DNA of 38,972 bases, from NCBI GenBank assembly GCA_035544015.1, contig DATKIP010000038.1, positions 1 through 38,972 on the forward strand, read 5' to 3'. This DNA is from Candidatus Saccharimonadia bacterium. Lineage in GTDB: Bacteria; Patescibacteriota; Saccharimonadia; UBA4664. This document shows, in pieces, positions 1-8,686 of this stretch. The notes beneath the pieces were generated by a model. That model made no database searches, was not told the origin of the DNA, and saw only the letters and a list, made by a program, of their open reading frames with translations. The position numbers and the translations under genes were made by a program. Numbering within the stretch: position 1 is the stretch's first letter; every line of letters begins with the position of its first letter.

Positions 1-32
1 CCTCAAAATCGTAAAAGGCATTTCGAAGTAAA

Positions 33-509
33 ATGAAGGAAAATCGCGGTCGGAAATCCGCAGCTTCGACGGAAATTACTACTCTTGCTAATAAAATTAG
101 CGAAGTTCAAATTATAACCTATGCCGAACCTCCCTATGAACTAAGAGAACCGGAAGCTAACGTATGGAATGCAACGGTTCGCGATAAATCTCCTGACTGG
201 TTCACACCTTCGACCTATCCGCTTCTCATGCAATATTGTCGGCATGTCGTGCGCGCCAACAATTTGGATTTTATGATTGATCAGTACGAACAAGACATCA
301 GACGAGCGGCAAGTGGGCAAGCAACCATGCATCATTTCGATGTTGGGTATGATAAGCTACTGACGATGCAAGCAAATCAAACTCGCATGATTGCGCATCT
401 GGCGACCAAGATGCGGCTTGCCCAACAATCTACGATCGATGAACAACACGCCAAGGGTGGCGCAATCGGCAAGGGCAAATCAGGACTATGGCAACGGCCA
501 GCAAGCTAG
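33..509 (+). CDS. terS: Terminase small subunit (P27-like)
   Basis: Probable DNA-recognition subunit of the packaging motor (158 aa). It sits directly upstream of, and overlaps by 22 bases, a clear large terminase, and begins with a basic Lys/Arg/Ser-rich N-terminus followed by a helical body and a basic C-terminus, the layout of P27-type small terminases. The assignment rests mainly on position and size; I see no diagnostic catalytic motif, and none is expected. The Shine-Dalgarno sequence is weak (GAAG four bases before ATG). The first 400 bases are clearly AT-rich compared with the terminase that follows: a hand count of bases 61-120 gives 20 G/C of 60. This suggests the gene was exchanged independently of its neighbour. 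No promoter was recognised in the 32 bases before it, and the real upstream sequence is probably at the other end of the window. Confidence 0.75.
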   Translation: MKENRGRKSAASTEITTLANKISEVQIITYAEPPYELREPEANVWNATVRDKSPDWFTPSTYPLLMQYCRHVVRANNLDFMIDQYEQDIRRAASGQATMHHFDVGYDKLLTMQANQTRMIAHLATKMRLAQQSTIDEQHAKGGAIGKGKSGLWQRPAS

Positions 510-2068
510 GGCGTACTCTTACCAGGGCCGAGAGCAACATCGTCTGGATCGAGCGCAACTGCCGCGTGCCCGAGGGTATGCACGCGGGCAAGCCCCTGTT
601 GCTGCGGCCGTGGCAGCGTGACGAGCTGGTCAAGATCTACGACAACCCGGCCGGAACGCGCACCGCGCTCATCAGCTTTGCACGCAAGAACGGCAAGACG
701 GCGCTGGCCGCGTGCCTCTTGCTGCTCCACCTCTGTGGACCAGAGGCGTTGCCCAACACGCAGCTGGTCAGCGCGGCGCAATCGCGGGACCAGGCGGCCC
801 TTCTGTTCAAGCTCGCCGCGCGGATGATCAGGCTCAATCCTGCGATGAACGAGGCCATCTCGATCCGCGACCACGCCAAGCAACTGGAGTTCAAAGAGCT
901 GGGTACTGAGTACCGTGCGCTCTCAAGCGACGCAGGCACGGCCTACGGCCTGTCGCCGGTGTTTGCCGTGCATGACGAGCTGGGGCAGGTCAAGGGGCCC
1001 ACCAGCGAGCTGTACGAGGCCGTGGAGACGGCAATGGGCGCGCATGACGCCCCGCTCTCGATCGTCATCAGCACGCAGGCGCCAACGGATGCGGATCTCC
1101 TGTCGGTTTTGATCGATGACGCGGCGACCGGCGTGGATCCGCGCACGACGCTCAGCCTCTACACCTCGCCGCGCTTCGTGTGGGTGGGTGGCAAGAAAAC
1201 CAAGGTGGACGCGTTCGCCGAGGAAACGGTGCGCATGGCGAACCCCGCGCTCGGCGACTTCCGCAATCTGCGCGATGCGCTCGACAACGCCGACAAGGCA
1301 CGGCGCATGCCGGCGCGCGAGCCTGCCTACCGCAATCTGATCCTCAATCAGCGGGTGCAAATGCGCTCGCCCTTCTGTAGCGAGAGCGTGTGGAGCGAGA
1401 ACGGCGCCGAGCCGACAACGCCCACATGGCACGGCATGCGCATCTTCGCCGGCCTGGATCTGTCTTCGACAACGGACTTGTGCGCCTTGGTCATCATCGC
1501 CGAGGACCGCGCCGGCTGGAACGTCTATCCGACGTTTTGGCTTCCCGAGGACGGGCTCGAAGATAAGGCCGAGAAGGACAAGGTTTCCTACCCGCTTTGG
1601 GTGGAGCAAGGTTTCTTGCAGGTCACGCCGGGCCGCACAGTGGATTACCAGTGGGTTGCGATCCAGGTGGCAAAGCTATTCGAGCATGCCGAGGTGGAAG
1701 GCATTGCTTTTGACCGATGGAATTGGAAACATTTCAAGCCGTGGCTTATCGAAGCTGGCTTAGAGACAGAGCAGCTTGCGAAATTCACCGAATTCGGGCA
1801 AGGCTTTCAATCTATGACGCCCGCGCTCCGCACCTTCGAGAGTGATTTGCTCAATTCCAAGTTTCGCCATGGCATGCATCCGGTGTTGACGATGTGCGCT
1901 GCAAATGCTGTCGTGACCAGCGATCCGGCGGAAAACCGCAAGCTCGACAAGGGCAAAAGCAACGGGCGCATTGACGGGATGGTGGCGCTGGCTATGGCGC
2001 GGGCTGTGGCGGGTGCGATGATTGCGGATGACGGCTATTTCGTTGAGGGCGAGGCGACAGTTCGATGA
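488..2068 (+). CDS. terL: Terminase large subunit
   Basis: ATP-driven DNA packaging motor and nuclease, 526 aa, the usual length for the Terminase_1/YmfN-type family found with HK97 portals. The N-terminal ATPase carries a Walker A-like segment FARKNGKT (about residues 63-70) and a Walker B-like FAVHDELG (about 157-164). The C-terminal RNase H-like nuclease shows acidic residues in AGLDLSST (about 321-328), IAFDRW (about 406-411) and GRIDGMVALA near the C-terminus. The start at 488 has AGGA just upstream and overlaps the small subunit. It overlaps the portal gene by four bases, so translation is coupled. The stretch around 1590-1900 is less GC-rich than the rest but the reading frame is continuous. 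Confidence 0.96.
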   Translation: MATASKLGRTLTRAESNIVWIERNCRVPEGMHAGKPLLLRPWQRDELVKIYDNPAGTRTALISFARKNGKTALAACLLLLHLCGPEALPNTQLVSAAQSRDQAALLFKLAARMIRLNPAMNEAISIRDHAKQLEFKELGTEYRALSSDAGTAYGLSPVFAVHDELGQVKGPTSELYEAVETAMGAHDAPLSIVISTQAPTDADLLSVLIDDAATGVDPRTTLSLYTSPRFVWVGGKKTKVDAFAEETVRMANPALGDFRNLRDALDNADKARRMPAREPAYRNLILNQRVQMRSPFCSESVWSENGAEPTTPTWHGMRIFAGLDLSSTTDLCALVIIAEDRAGWNVYPTFWLPEDGLEDKAEKDKVSYPLWVEQGFLQVTPGRTVDYQWVAIQVAKLFEHAEVEGIAFDRWNWKHFKPWLIEAGLETEQLAKFTEFGQGFQSMTPALRTFESDLLNSKFRHGMHPVLTMCAANAVVTSDPAENRKLDKGKSNGRIDGMVALAMARAVAGAMIADDGYFVEGEATVR

Positions 2069-3390
2069 GGTTGGGGCCGATCAATCTAACGTGGGGCTCG
2101 CCCGCGCCGCTCGACGGGGCTAAGGCCGCCGAGGGCTTGACCATCGATCAAGTCATCATGGCGCGGGACCAGCTGTTCAAGTCGGCGGCCGGCATCAGCA
2201 TCACGCCAGAGAATTGCATGCAATCGCCGACTATCGTCGCCATCGTTACGGCCATCTCGCGGCGCATCTCGACGCTTCCCATTCAAGTATTACGTAAGAC
2301 AGAGAGCGGTGGGCAAGCAAAGAAGGAACCGCAGCCGAACCATCCGGTAGCAAAGCTGCTAGCCAGCCCGAATGATTGGCAAGACAGCAATCAGTTTTGG
2401 CTTGATGCAACGTCACAACTTGTCAGATGGGGCAACTTCTTTTGCGTCAAATCTCGCGGTAGTACTGGCCCCATTCGCCAATTGCTTCCGCTTAATCCTG
2501 GTCAGGTCAACGTCAGGCAGGAACCTGACTGGAATGTCATTTACGAAACCTCGACGCCGTCCGGTGAGTTTCAACAGCTATCGCCATTCCAGATCTTGCA
2601 CGCTCGCGGCCCTGCCCGCGATAGCCTCAAGGGCGATAGCGTCGTCTACGACATCCGCGAGGCGATCGCGCTGGAGATCCAGGCCGAGCGGATGGGCGCC
2701 GCGGTATTCGGCAATACGGCGCTACCCTCGATCATCTTCAAGTTCGCCGAGGGTGCCCAGGGCTACAAAAACGAGGAAGATCGCAACAAATTCGTTCAAG
2801 GGTGGCAGGATGTCTACAGCAAGCACGGCCGGTTCACGGCTGCTCTCTTGCCCAAAGGGATTGAGGTGGACAACTCGGCCGCCATCGATAACGAGAAAGC
2901 GCAATATGTCCTGACGCGGCAATATCAGCGCACAGTCATCGCGGCGGCTTTCGGCGTTCCCGTGCATATGGTCGGCGACTTGTCCAAGGGCACGTTCAAT
3001 AATGTCGAACAACAGACCCTCGATTTTGTTATTAACGTCGTGCTGCCCTATGCGCGTATGTTTGAATGCGCCATGGAAAAGTCACTGCTTACCCAGGATG
3101 ACCGCAACGGCGGCATCATTATCAGGTTCAACCTTGACGCCATCTTGCGCGGCGACTTCAAGTCACGTCAGGAAGGGCTCAACATCCAACGGCAAGCCGG
3201 TGTGATCTCGGCCAATGACTGGCGCCAGCACGAGGACATGAACCCGATTAAGCCGTCCGATGGCGGCAACGAATATTGGCGACAGGGGCCGAGCGGTCAG
3301 GGCGCCACGCCACCAGGCAGCAAGCCGCCCACGCCTACGGACACGACAGACACGGGGGACGACAATGCGGATGCAAACGCTCAACCTTAA
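2065..3390 (+). CDS. Portal protein, HK97 family
   Basis: Dodecameric ring through which DNA enters and leaves the head, 441 aa. Typical HK97/phage_portal features are visible: an N-terminal segment around INCMQSPTIVAIVTAISRR-like text, the KLLASPNDWQD region, and the FGVPVHMVGDL...FNNVEQQ core around residues 295-320. The C-terminal 45 residues are low-complexity, Pro/Thr/Asp-rich. It overlaps the large terminase by four bases and the protease by 26 bases. GC content dips from about 2280 to 2570 without frame disruption. Confidence 0.95.
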   Translation: MRLGPINLTWGSPAPLDGAKAAEGLTIDQVIMARDQLFKSAAGISITPENCMQSPTIVAIVTAISRRISTLPIQVLRKTESGGQAKKEPQPNHPVAKLLASPNDWQDSNQFWLDATSQLVRWGNFFCVKSRGSTGPIRQLLPLNPGQVNVRQEPDWNVIYETSTPSGEFQQLSPFQILHARGPARDSLKGDSVVYDIREAIALEIQAERMGAAVFGNTALPSIIFKFAEGAQGYKNEEDRNKFVQGWQDVYSKHGRFTAALLPKGIEVDNSAAIDNEKAQYVLTRQYQRTVIAAAFGVPVHMVGDLSKGTFNNVEQQTLDFVINVVLPYARMFECAMEKSLLTQDDRNGGIIIRFNLDAILRGDFKSRQEGLNIQRQAGVISANDWRQHEDMNPIKPSDGGNEYWRQGPSGQGATPPGSKPPTPTDTTDTGDDNADANAQP

Positions 3391-4099
3391 GCTCGAAATC
3401 AAGGCGCTCAACGATCGCGAGTTCGAAGGCTACGGGTCCGTGTTTAACAACATGGATCTCGTGGGCGATGTCATTGCGCCTGGCGCCTTCAAGGCTTCCC
3501 TCGCCGAGCACCGGGCCGAGGGCACCATGCCGCTTATGTTCTGGATGCACCGGCCGGACCAGGTAGCTGGAGCGTGGGTAAGCATGGAAGAGGATAAGCG
3601 TGGGCTCGCGGTCAAGGGTGAACTCGCCGACACACAGCTTGGCAACGAAATGCGCACCCTGCTTAAAATGAAGGCATTGCGCGGCCTCTCGATCGGTTTT
3701 CGCACCCTCGACAGCGATTGGGTGGACGATGAGGAAAACGGCGTTCACCGCGTCCTCAAGGAACTTGACCTTGTCGAGGTGTCGCTCGTATCCATGGCCG
3801 CGAACCCGCTGGCGCAAGTCTCCGCTGTCAAGTCGCGCCTAACGTCCGATGGGACTTATGTTCCGTCGAGCAAAGAGACAGAAAGCATGTTGCGCAAAGG
3901 CGGCTTTTCAAAAGCAGCGGCGCGCGATATGGTTTCCAAGATGCTTGGATCCGGTGCGATGCTGGAGACCGAGAAAGACGGCAAGTCCGGTGCGATGCTG
4001 GATCTTGGCGAAGTGAAGATCAATAAATTGCTCAAGGCATTCACTGCCGAGACAAAACCAGCAACCGACACTATTGCGGTGCCCTTTTGGCGCCGATAA
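3365..4099 (+). CDS. HK97-type prohead protease
   Basis: Serine protease that cleaves the scaffold part of the major capsid protein during head maturation, 244 aa from the chosen start. The reading frame stays open further upstream to 3260, but ATG at 3365 is preceded by GGGGGA five bases away and fits the family N-terminus (a short strand, then DREFEGYGSVFNNMDLVGD). Characteristic segments are MFWMHRPDQVAGAW (catalytic His), LRGLSIGFR (nucleophile Ser) and LVEVSLVSMAANP. The C-terminal part after the protease domain (about residues 150-244) is a linker region of uncertain function. It lies between portal and capsid, as expected. Confidence 0.94.
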   Translation: MRMQTLNLKLEIKALNDREFEGYGSVFNNMDLVGDVIAPGAFKASLAEHRAEGTMPLMFWMHRPDQVAGAWVSMEEDKRGLAVKGELADTQLGNEMRTLLKMKALRGLSIGFRTLDSDWVDDEENGVHRVLKELDLVEVSLVSMAANPLAQVSAVKSRLTSDGTYVPSSKETESMLRKGGFSKAAARDMVSKMLGSGAMLETEKDGKSGAMLDLGEVKINKLLKAFTAETKPATDTIAVPFWRR

Positions 4100-4109
4100 A
4101 GGACCAAGC

Positions 4110-5417
4110 ATGACCACGCTCGCCGAGATCAACGAGGCTATCGACAAGATCGGCACGGCCTACGAGGCTTACAAGGAAACCAACGATAAGCGCATTGCGG
4201 CGCTGGAGAAGGGCAACAAGTCCGAAGTCGCGGAGCTGGAAATCAAGCTCGGCAAGATCGACAAGGATATCGTCAAGTTCGATGGCCTGAAAACCTCTCT
4301 TGAGCGCGAGATGGAATTCCAGCGCAATCGTCTGGAGCTGCTCGAAGCGCGCGCCAGCAACCCGAAGAAGACGGCGGCCGATGTGCTCAATGATGAGTAC
4401 AAGTCCGCATTCAACGGGTGGATCCGCAGCAAGGGCCAGAACTCTGGCTACGAACAGAAAATGGAGCAGCTCGCCCACAAGGCGCGGATGGAACACAAGG
4501 ACATCACCATCGGCACCCCTTCGGCCGGCGGCTATGCTGTTCCTGAGGAAATCAGCCGCACGATCGAACAGCTTGAGCTCAAATTCTCGCCGGTGCGTCG
4601 CTTGGTAAAGGTCGTCCAGGTCGGCACGTCGGACTATAAGGAACTCGTGTCGCTGCGCGGCGCGTCCAGCGGCTGGGTGGGTGAGACCGGGAGCCGCGTG
4701 GCAACCGATACGCCCACGCTGCGCGAGGTGGTGCCAACCCACGGCGAGCTGTATGCTTACCCGCAGGTCAGCGAATGGAGCTTGGACGACATCTTCTTCA
4801 ACGTCGAGGCTTGGTTGACTGACGAAGTGGCTCAGGAGTTCGCCTTGCAGGAAGGCGCGGCCGTCATCAGCGGCAACGGATCCAGCAAGCCCACGGGTAT
4901 GTTGAATACCACGCCGGTGCTGACTGCGGACTTCGCCTCGCCCCTGCGCGCGGCTGCGGCTTACCAGTATATCGTCAGCGATACCGATGCGGACGACAGC
5001 CCGGCATCGCCCGGCATCCGCGCCGATACGCTTATCGATACCGTCTATGCGCTCAACAGCGCCTATCGGTCCGAGGCTCAGTGGATCATGAACAGCTTGA
5101 CCACGGCCAGCGTGCGCAAGCTCAAGGACACCACGGGCCAGTATCATTGGCAGCCGGGCTTGCAGGCTGGCCAGCCGGCTATGCTGCTCGGCTATCCCGT
5201 CGAGACTTGGGAGCAAATGCCCGACATCGCGGCGAACAACTTCCCCATCGGTTTTGGGGCATGGCGCCGGGCCTACCTGCTTGTTGACCGCGTCGGCCTG
5301 CGTATCACCAGGGACAACGTAACCAATATTGGCTTCGTTCGCTTCTATGTGCGTCGTCGTGAAGGTGGTATCGTCCTCAATAACGACGCAGCCAAGTTCA
5401 TTCGCACGATCCAGTAA
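4110..5417 (+). CDS. Major capsid protein, HK97 fold
   Basis: Main shell protein, 435 aa. The first roughly 85 residues are strongly heptad-like and charged (scaffolding delta domain), followed by a linker and the HK97-fold body starting near YAVPEEISRTIEQLELKFSPV. The body contains the usual P-domain and E-loop style text and ends with FVRFYVRRREGGIVLNNDAAKF. Start at 4110 is preceded by AAAGGACC at good spacing; the upstream in-frame ATG at 4074 lies inside the protease gene and has no such site. Removal of the delta domain by the upstream protease is expected from the family. A perfect 12-bp hairpin follows 36 bases after the stop codon. Confidence 0.96.
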   Translation: MTTLAEINEAIDKIGTAYEAYKETNDKRIAALEKGNKSEVAELEIKLGKIDKDIVKFDGLKTSLEREMEFQRNRLELLEARASNPKKTAADVLNDEYKSAFNGWIRSKGQNSGYEQKMEQLAHKARMEHKDITIGTPSAGGYAVPEEISRTIEQLELKFSPVRRLVKVVQVGTSDYKELVSLRGASSGWVGETGSRVATDTPTLREVVPTHGELYAYPQVSEWSLDDIFFNVEAWLTDEVAQEFALQEGAAVISGNGSSKPTGMLNTTPVLTADFASPLRAAAAYQYIVSDTDADDSPASPGIRADTLIDTVYALNSAYRSEAQWIMNSLTTASVRKLKDTTGQYHWQPGLQAGQPAMLLGYPVETWEQMPDIAANNFPIGFGAWRRAYLLVDRVGLRITRDNVTNIGFVRFYVRRREGGIVLNNDAAKFIRTIQ

Positions 5418-5452
5418 TAACCGCCAACGATTGTAAGACTTACCAGTCTATC

Positions 5453-5483
5453 GCCCACCAAGCAGCCTAATTGCTTGGTGGGC
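5453..5483 (+). terminator. Perfect 12-bp stem-loop after capsid gene
   Basis: GCCCACCAAGCA (5453-5464) pairs perfectly with TGCTTGGTGGGC (5472-5483) around a 7-base loop. There is no clear T-run after it, so it is more likely a partial terminator, an RNA-processing site or an mRNA 3'-end stabiliser than a full intrinsic terminator. Its place after the capsid gene fits a device that raises capsid mRNA relative to downstream genes. Confidence 0.7.
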
Positions 5484-5507
5484 ACTTACTTGCAACGAGG
5501 CGAGACA

Positions 5508-5795
5508 ATGAAGCTAATTCTCAAGAAAGACTGGATTGGGCCGAAAGGTGTATTGTATGCGGGGGAATATGCTATCCCGCGTAAAATCTCGCTCGCCCAC
5601 GCCAAATGCGCACGGGCCGATGGTGCTGGCGAGATTGAGCGCGACGCATCACCCGCACCGCTGGAGGCTGCCGTAGCGGCGCCCACGGTATTTCCCGACT
5701 TCGAGCACAAGGAACAGGCCGCAAGCCCCACGCCAACGCCCGAACCCGCTCGTACCCTCACAAGCACAGGTGGCCGAGGTAAATCCTCGCGCTAA
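5508..5795 (+). CDS. Small head-region protein, Pro/Ala-rich tail
   Basis: A 95-aa protein of unknown role. ATG at 5508 is chosen over an upstream in-frame ATG at 5475 because GAGGCGAG lies at correct spacing and because 5475 falls inside the hairpin. The first 30 residues look folded (MKLILKKDWIGPKG, then a short strand-rich part); the remainder is Ala/Pro/Thr-rich and probably disordered, ending in GGRGKSSR. Small proteins with this layout are common directly after the capsid gene in HK97-type phages. It overlaps the next gene by 26 bases. Confidence 0.75.
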   Translation: MKLILKKDWIGPKGVLYAGEYAIPRKISLAHAKCARADGAGEIERDASPAPLEAAVAAPTVFPDFEHKEQAASPTPTPEPARTLTSTGGRGKSSR

Positions 5796-6426
5796 CTGGT
5801 CAGCGTGCGTGGTGGCCGCCTCTGGTCCCTCGCTGACGGGCGAAGTGGCGGCAGCCATAGCGGCGAGCGGGTTGCCGGTTGTGGCCGTCAATGACGCCTA
5901 CAAACGTCTCCCGCTCGCCGATGTGCTCTACGCATGTGACGCCTCGTGGTGGCGCGACCGTGCGGGCGCCCGCGATTTCGCCGGTGAGCGCTGGTCATCG
6001 ATCGGCCGCCCAAGCCGCTTCCGGCATAACGACAAGGTGCGCGAGCAGGCGGCTTACGGCCTCAACCTCATCTTTGGCGACGATCTACCGGGCTTTAGCC
6101 TGTCCCCCAACTGCATTCATTACGGCGGCAACAGCGGTTTCCAGGGCGTCAACCTCGCGCTGTTGCTCGGCGCGCGCAGTATCATCCTGGTGGGCTTCGA
6201 CATGAGCAACGCCAAGGGTGCTCATTTCTTTGGTGCCCATAAACCGCCCTTGCGCAATACACAAAGCTATGTCAGTTTCATCCGAGCTTTTGAAACGGCG
6301 GCGAAGAAGCTACCGTCCCATATCCAAATCGTGAATGCCTCGCCGGGCTCGGCGCTTACCTGCTTCCCAAGAATGGATTTCGCCCATGCTCTCGCCCAAG
6401 TCGCCAACCGCAGTATCGCCGCTTGA
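5770..6426 (+). CDS. DUF115/MptE-like protein, glycosyltransferase-type fold
   Basis: 218 aa from a GTG start. The N-terminal CVVAASGPSL (residues 13-22) resembles the GxGPSL nucleotide-binding loop of the DUF115/MptE-like and Maf families, followed by VNDAYKRLPLADVLYACD. A later block, GGNSGFQGVNLALLLGARSIILVGFD, matches the second signature (small-G..A...A...G...I.L.G.D) seen in two other proteins of this window (9501-10208 and 10641-11204). Maf proteins of this superfamily transfer nonulosonic acids to flagellin, and MptE is a pterin pyrophosphokinase, so the substrate cannot be read from sequence. The ribosome binding site is weak and it overlaps both neighbours, suggesting coupled translation. 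It lies between capsid and connector genes. Confidence 0.75.
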   Translation: MAEVNPRANWSACVVAASGPSLTGEVAAAIAASGLPVVAVNDAYKRLPLADVLYACDASWWRDRAGARDFAGERWSSIGRPSRFRHNDKVREQAAYGLNLIFGDDLPGFSLSPNCIHYGGNSGFQGVNLALLLGARSIILVGFDMSNAKGAHFFGAHKPPLRNTQSYVSFIRAFETAAKKLPSHIQIVNASPGSALTCFPRMDFAHALAQVANRSIAA

Positions 6427-7015
6427 TACCTCGCCGTTCCCGCTAAGCCTCGATCTCGTCAAAGCCCACCTGCGGGAAGACAGCGACGATTTCGACACGA
6501 TTATCGAGCTTTATAGCCGTGCCGCCATAGAGTGGGCCGAGGGTGCGACGAAGCGCACCATCTACAGCCGATCGCATATGTGGATCCTCGGCGACTTCCC
6601 GCGCGATGTGTGCGGCGAGATTTGGTTGCCGCGCGGGAAGTGCTCGGCCGTCGAGAGCATCGTTTACCGCGACAGCCTGGGCGCGGCGCAAACGCTCCAC
6701 GGTCCCACGTCGAGCGTCTCGCCGGCCGGCGATGATTGGCAGGAGAACTTGACCGGCGACGCGGGAGGTTTCCTTTATCCCCCGCTCGGCGGCGTGTGGC
6801 CATCCGCCAATGTCTACGCTGCGGCGCCGGTGACGATCACGTTTACAGCGGGCTGGGCAAGCGCTGATGTACCTGCCGACATCACGCACGCGTTGTTGTT
6901 CGCCGTGGCCGATATGTACGATACGGCGGGCTCGGCCGACTTGACCGTGTTCGGCAAGAACCTCACCACACGCAACAGCCTCATCAGCCCCTACATCCTC
7001 AACAGGTGGTTTTGA
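6386..7015 (+). CDS. Head-tail connector, gp6-like
   Basis: 209 aa; probable adaptor ring between portal and tail. The text PLSLDLVKAHLREDSDDFDTI (family pattern LxxVKxxLRxDxxxDDxxI) followed by AAIEWAEGATKRTIYS is diagnostic of gp6/phiE125 gp8-like connectors, and the C-terminal ADITHALLFAVADMYD helix fits. ATG at 6386 is the plausible start; it overlaps the preceding gene by 41 bases and has only a weak GGA upstream. Its TGA stop overlaps the next ATG as TGATG. In related phages the next gene is usually another head-tail protein, but here a 5-kb enzyme module intervenes. Confidence 0.88.
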   Translation: MLSPKSPTAVSPLDTSPFPLSLDLVKAHLREDSDDFDTIIELYSRAAIEWAEGATKRTIYSRSHMWILGDFPRDVCGEIWLPRGKCSAVESIVYRDSLGAAQTLHGPTSSVSPAGDDWQENLTGDAGGFLYPPLGGVWPSANVYAAAPVTITFTAGWASADVPADITHALLFAVADMYDTAGSADLTVFGKNLTTRNSLISPYILNRWF

Positions 7016-8043
7016 TGTTCGCCCACCTTCCCGAGATCGAGCGGCGCCGGATCCAGATGCCGCCGCACACGATGCGTCTCAACCGGCTGGAGCGGCCGGA
7101 AGCGTGGCCGACAAGCATCCGCGCCAAGGTGCTGGACGCGATCGCCAACACGCCATGGCATCTCTATCCCGATTACCCGGCGTTCTATGAGCGGCTCGCC
7201 GAGTTCCTCGACGTGCGACCTACCGAGCTGGTGGTGGGCGCGGGAATCGAAGAGTTTATCCGCTCGCTCATGTTGCTTCACACCAGCAAACGTGTCGCAA
7301 TGCTGTGGCCGACTTGCGCAATGTTCGAACTCTACGCGCGCGCTTTCTGCGTCGAGCTGATCAAGATCAAGCCGAACCCGCATGAGAGATTGCGCGTCAG
7401 AGAAGTTGTCGAGGCTTGCCGTGAGCAGGCGGCCGATCTCTTGTTGCTGGTCAACCCTGGGCAACCAGTTCCGACATACTTTCCGCGCGGCTACATCTTC
7501 GAGATTTGCGAGCGGCTTCCCGATACCTGGGTGGCGGTGGATGAGGCTTATCATGGGTTTGGCGCCGAAAGCGCCATCGGTGGCCATGCCCAGTTCAAGA
7601 ACCTGACCGTGCTGCGGACCTTCTCGAAGGCGTTCGGCGCGGCCGGCATCCGCCTCGGCTATGCTGTCGGCGCACGCTCGACGCTCAATTATCTCGACGC
7701 GATCCGGCCGAGCGGCGAAGTGGGCGCGCTGTCCATGGCAACCGCTCGTGTGCTTATGGACAACTGGCTTGAGGTGGAAGGCTGGACAAGCGAGGTGATG
7801 GGCGGCCGCGATTGGCTGCGGCGTCAGTTTCAAATGTCTGGCTTGCCCGCGTGGGGCTTGCATGGCAATAGCGTCCTGGTGCAGCACCCGGATCCGGCTG
7901 GCATATGCGAGCAGCTTGCCGCGCGCGGCGTACTTGTGCGCAACGTGACCGGGCTCGACGGCGGCTACTTCATGGTGACGTGCGGCAGCATCGAGCTGAT
8001 GCAGAAATTCTGGAGCGTTTATGACGGTATTCCAAGAACTTGA
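7015..8043 (+). CDS. PLP-dependent aminotransferase, HisC/CobD-like
   Basis: 342 aa, fold-type I PLP enzyme of the histidinol-phosphate aminotransferase class. Visible signatures are LYPDYPAFYERLAEFL (N-terminal substrate region), VDEAYHGFG with the PLP-ring Asp at about 176 and Tyr at 179, and RTFSKAFGAAGIRLGYAVG with the Schiff-base Lys at about 205. The usual NPNNPTG loop reads NPGQPVPT here. ATG 7015 has AGGTGG seven bases upstream; a GTG at 7006 is less likely. The same fold includes threonine- and serine-phosphate decarboxylases (CobD-like), so transamination and decarboxylation are both possible. A phage has no obvious need for histidine synthesis; the context suggests a role in making an amino-sugar or amino-alcohol moiety. 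Confidence 0.88.
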   Translation: MFAHLPEIERRRIQMPPHTMRLNRLERPEAWPTSIRAKVLDAIANTPWHLYPDYPAFYERLAEFLDVRPTELVVGAGIEEFIRSLMLLHTSKRVAMLWPTCAMFELYARAFCVELIKIKPNPHERLRVREVVEACREQAADLLLLVNPGQPVPTYFPRGYIFEICERLPDTWVAVDEAYHGFGAESAIGGHAQFKNLTVLRTFSKAFGAAGIRLGYAVGARSTLNYLDAIRPSGEVGALSMATARVLMDNWLEVEGWTSEVMGGRDWLRRQFQMSGLPAWGLHGNSVLVQHPDPAGICEQLAARGVLVRNVTGLDGGYFMVTCGSIELMQKFWSVYDGIPRT

Positions 8044-8686
8044 GAACGGCTCGCTCCAATTTGTCGGCGATTTCGAGCGGCTCTACGAAACCGATGCGGA
8101 TCCGTGGGGCCAGAGCGCCACGAGCGGCGAGCGGGCGACGTATTATCGTTGGGCGCGTGCCCACCTCATCGGCCGGTTGAACAAATACCTCGGCGAGCGC
8201 GTCGAGGGGCTGGAGATCGGCTGTGGCCACGGTCATGTACTCGCCCAGCTTTGGAGCGAGTGCGGCGGCAAGTGGAGCGGAATGGATATCAGCAAAGCCG
8301 CATTGCAACAGGCCGCTGCAATTCGTCCAAGCATGCAATTCATTCATGGGGACATATCCGAACCTGTTCCGGCGTTTAAGCATGCATTCAATGTCGTCAT
8401 TTGGTCGCAAATGCTTTGGTATGTGGCAGAACCATATGAGAAGTTCCTTGCGTCGCTCGACAACAGCATGGGCATGCTTGCGGACGGCGGATTGTTTGTT
8501 GTGCATCAAGCTTTCTTGCCGGTTGGCGAGCAGCGTTATGCGCTCAAGACGATCAACGGCTTTCGCGGCGCGGTGGAGGCGTTCTCGCACTGGCCGCGCT
8601 TGCAGCTGCTTGAAGCCCGCTACCGCGAGGATGCGCTCGGCGGGTTGCACGATGGCCTCATGATCTTCAGGAAGCTGGTGAAGTGA
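8021..8686 (+). CDS. SAM-dependent methyltransferase, NodS-like
   Basis: 221 aa. The N-terminal FERLYETDADPWG followed by an S..E...Y pattern is typical of NodS-type class I methyltransferases. Motif I is LEIGCGHG (residues 64-71), then WSGMDISKAAL and FNVVIWSQMLWYV (motifs II and IV region). NodS itself N-methylates an amino group on a chito-oligosaccharide, so an amine or sugar substrate is a reasonable inference, not a proof. ATG 8021 has GGAG five bases upstream and overlaps the PLP enzyme gene by 23 bases; its TGA overlaps the next ATG. Together with the preceding PLP gene it could form an amination and N-methylation pair. Confidence 0.88.
   Translation: MTVFQELENGSLQFVGDFERLYETDADPWGQSATSGERATYYRWARAHLIGRLNKYLGERVEGLEIGCGHGHVLAQLWSECGGKWSGMDISKAALQQAAAIRPSMQFIHGDISEPVPAFKHAFNVVIWSQMLWYVAEPYEKFLASLDNSMGMLADGGLFVVHQAFLPVGEQRYALKTINGFRGAVEAFSHWPRLQLLEARYREDALGGLHDGLMIFRKLVK

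Noticed and set aside
4071-5216. Long minus-strand open frame (381 codons) opposite the capsid gene
   Set aside because: Antisense shadow of a clear capsid gene with high GC codons; no ribosome binding site and no recognisable domain.
6991-7887. Minus-strand open frame opposite the PLP enzyme
   Set aside because: Shadow; the plus-strand frame has PLP signature motifs.
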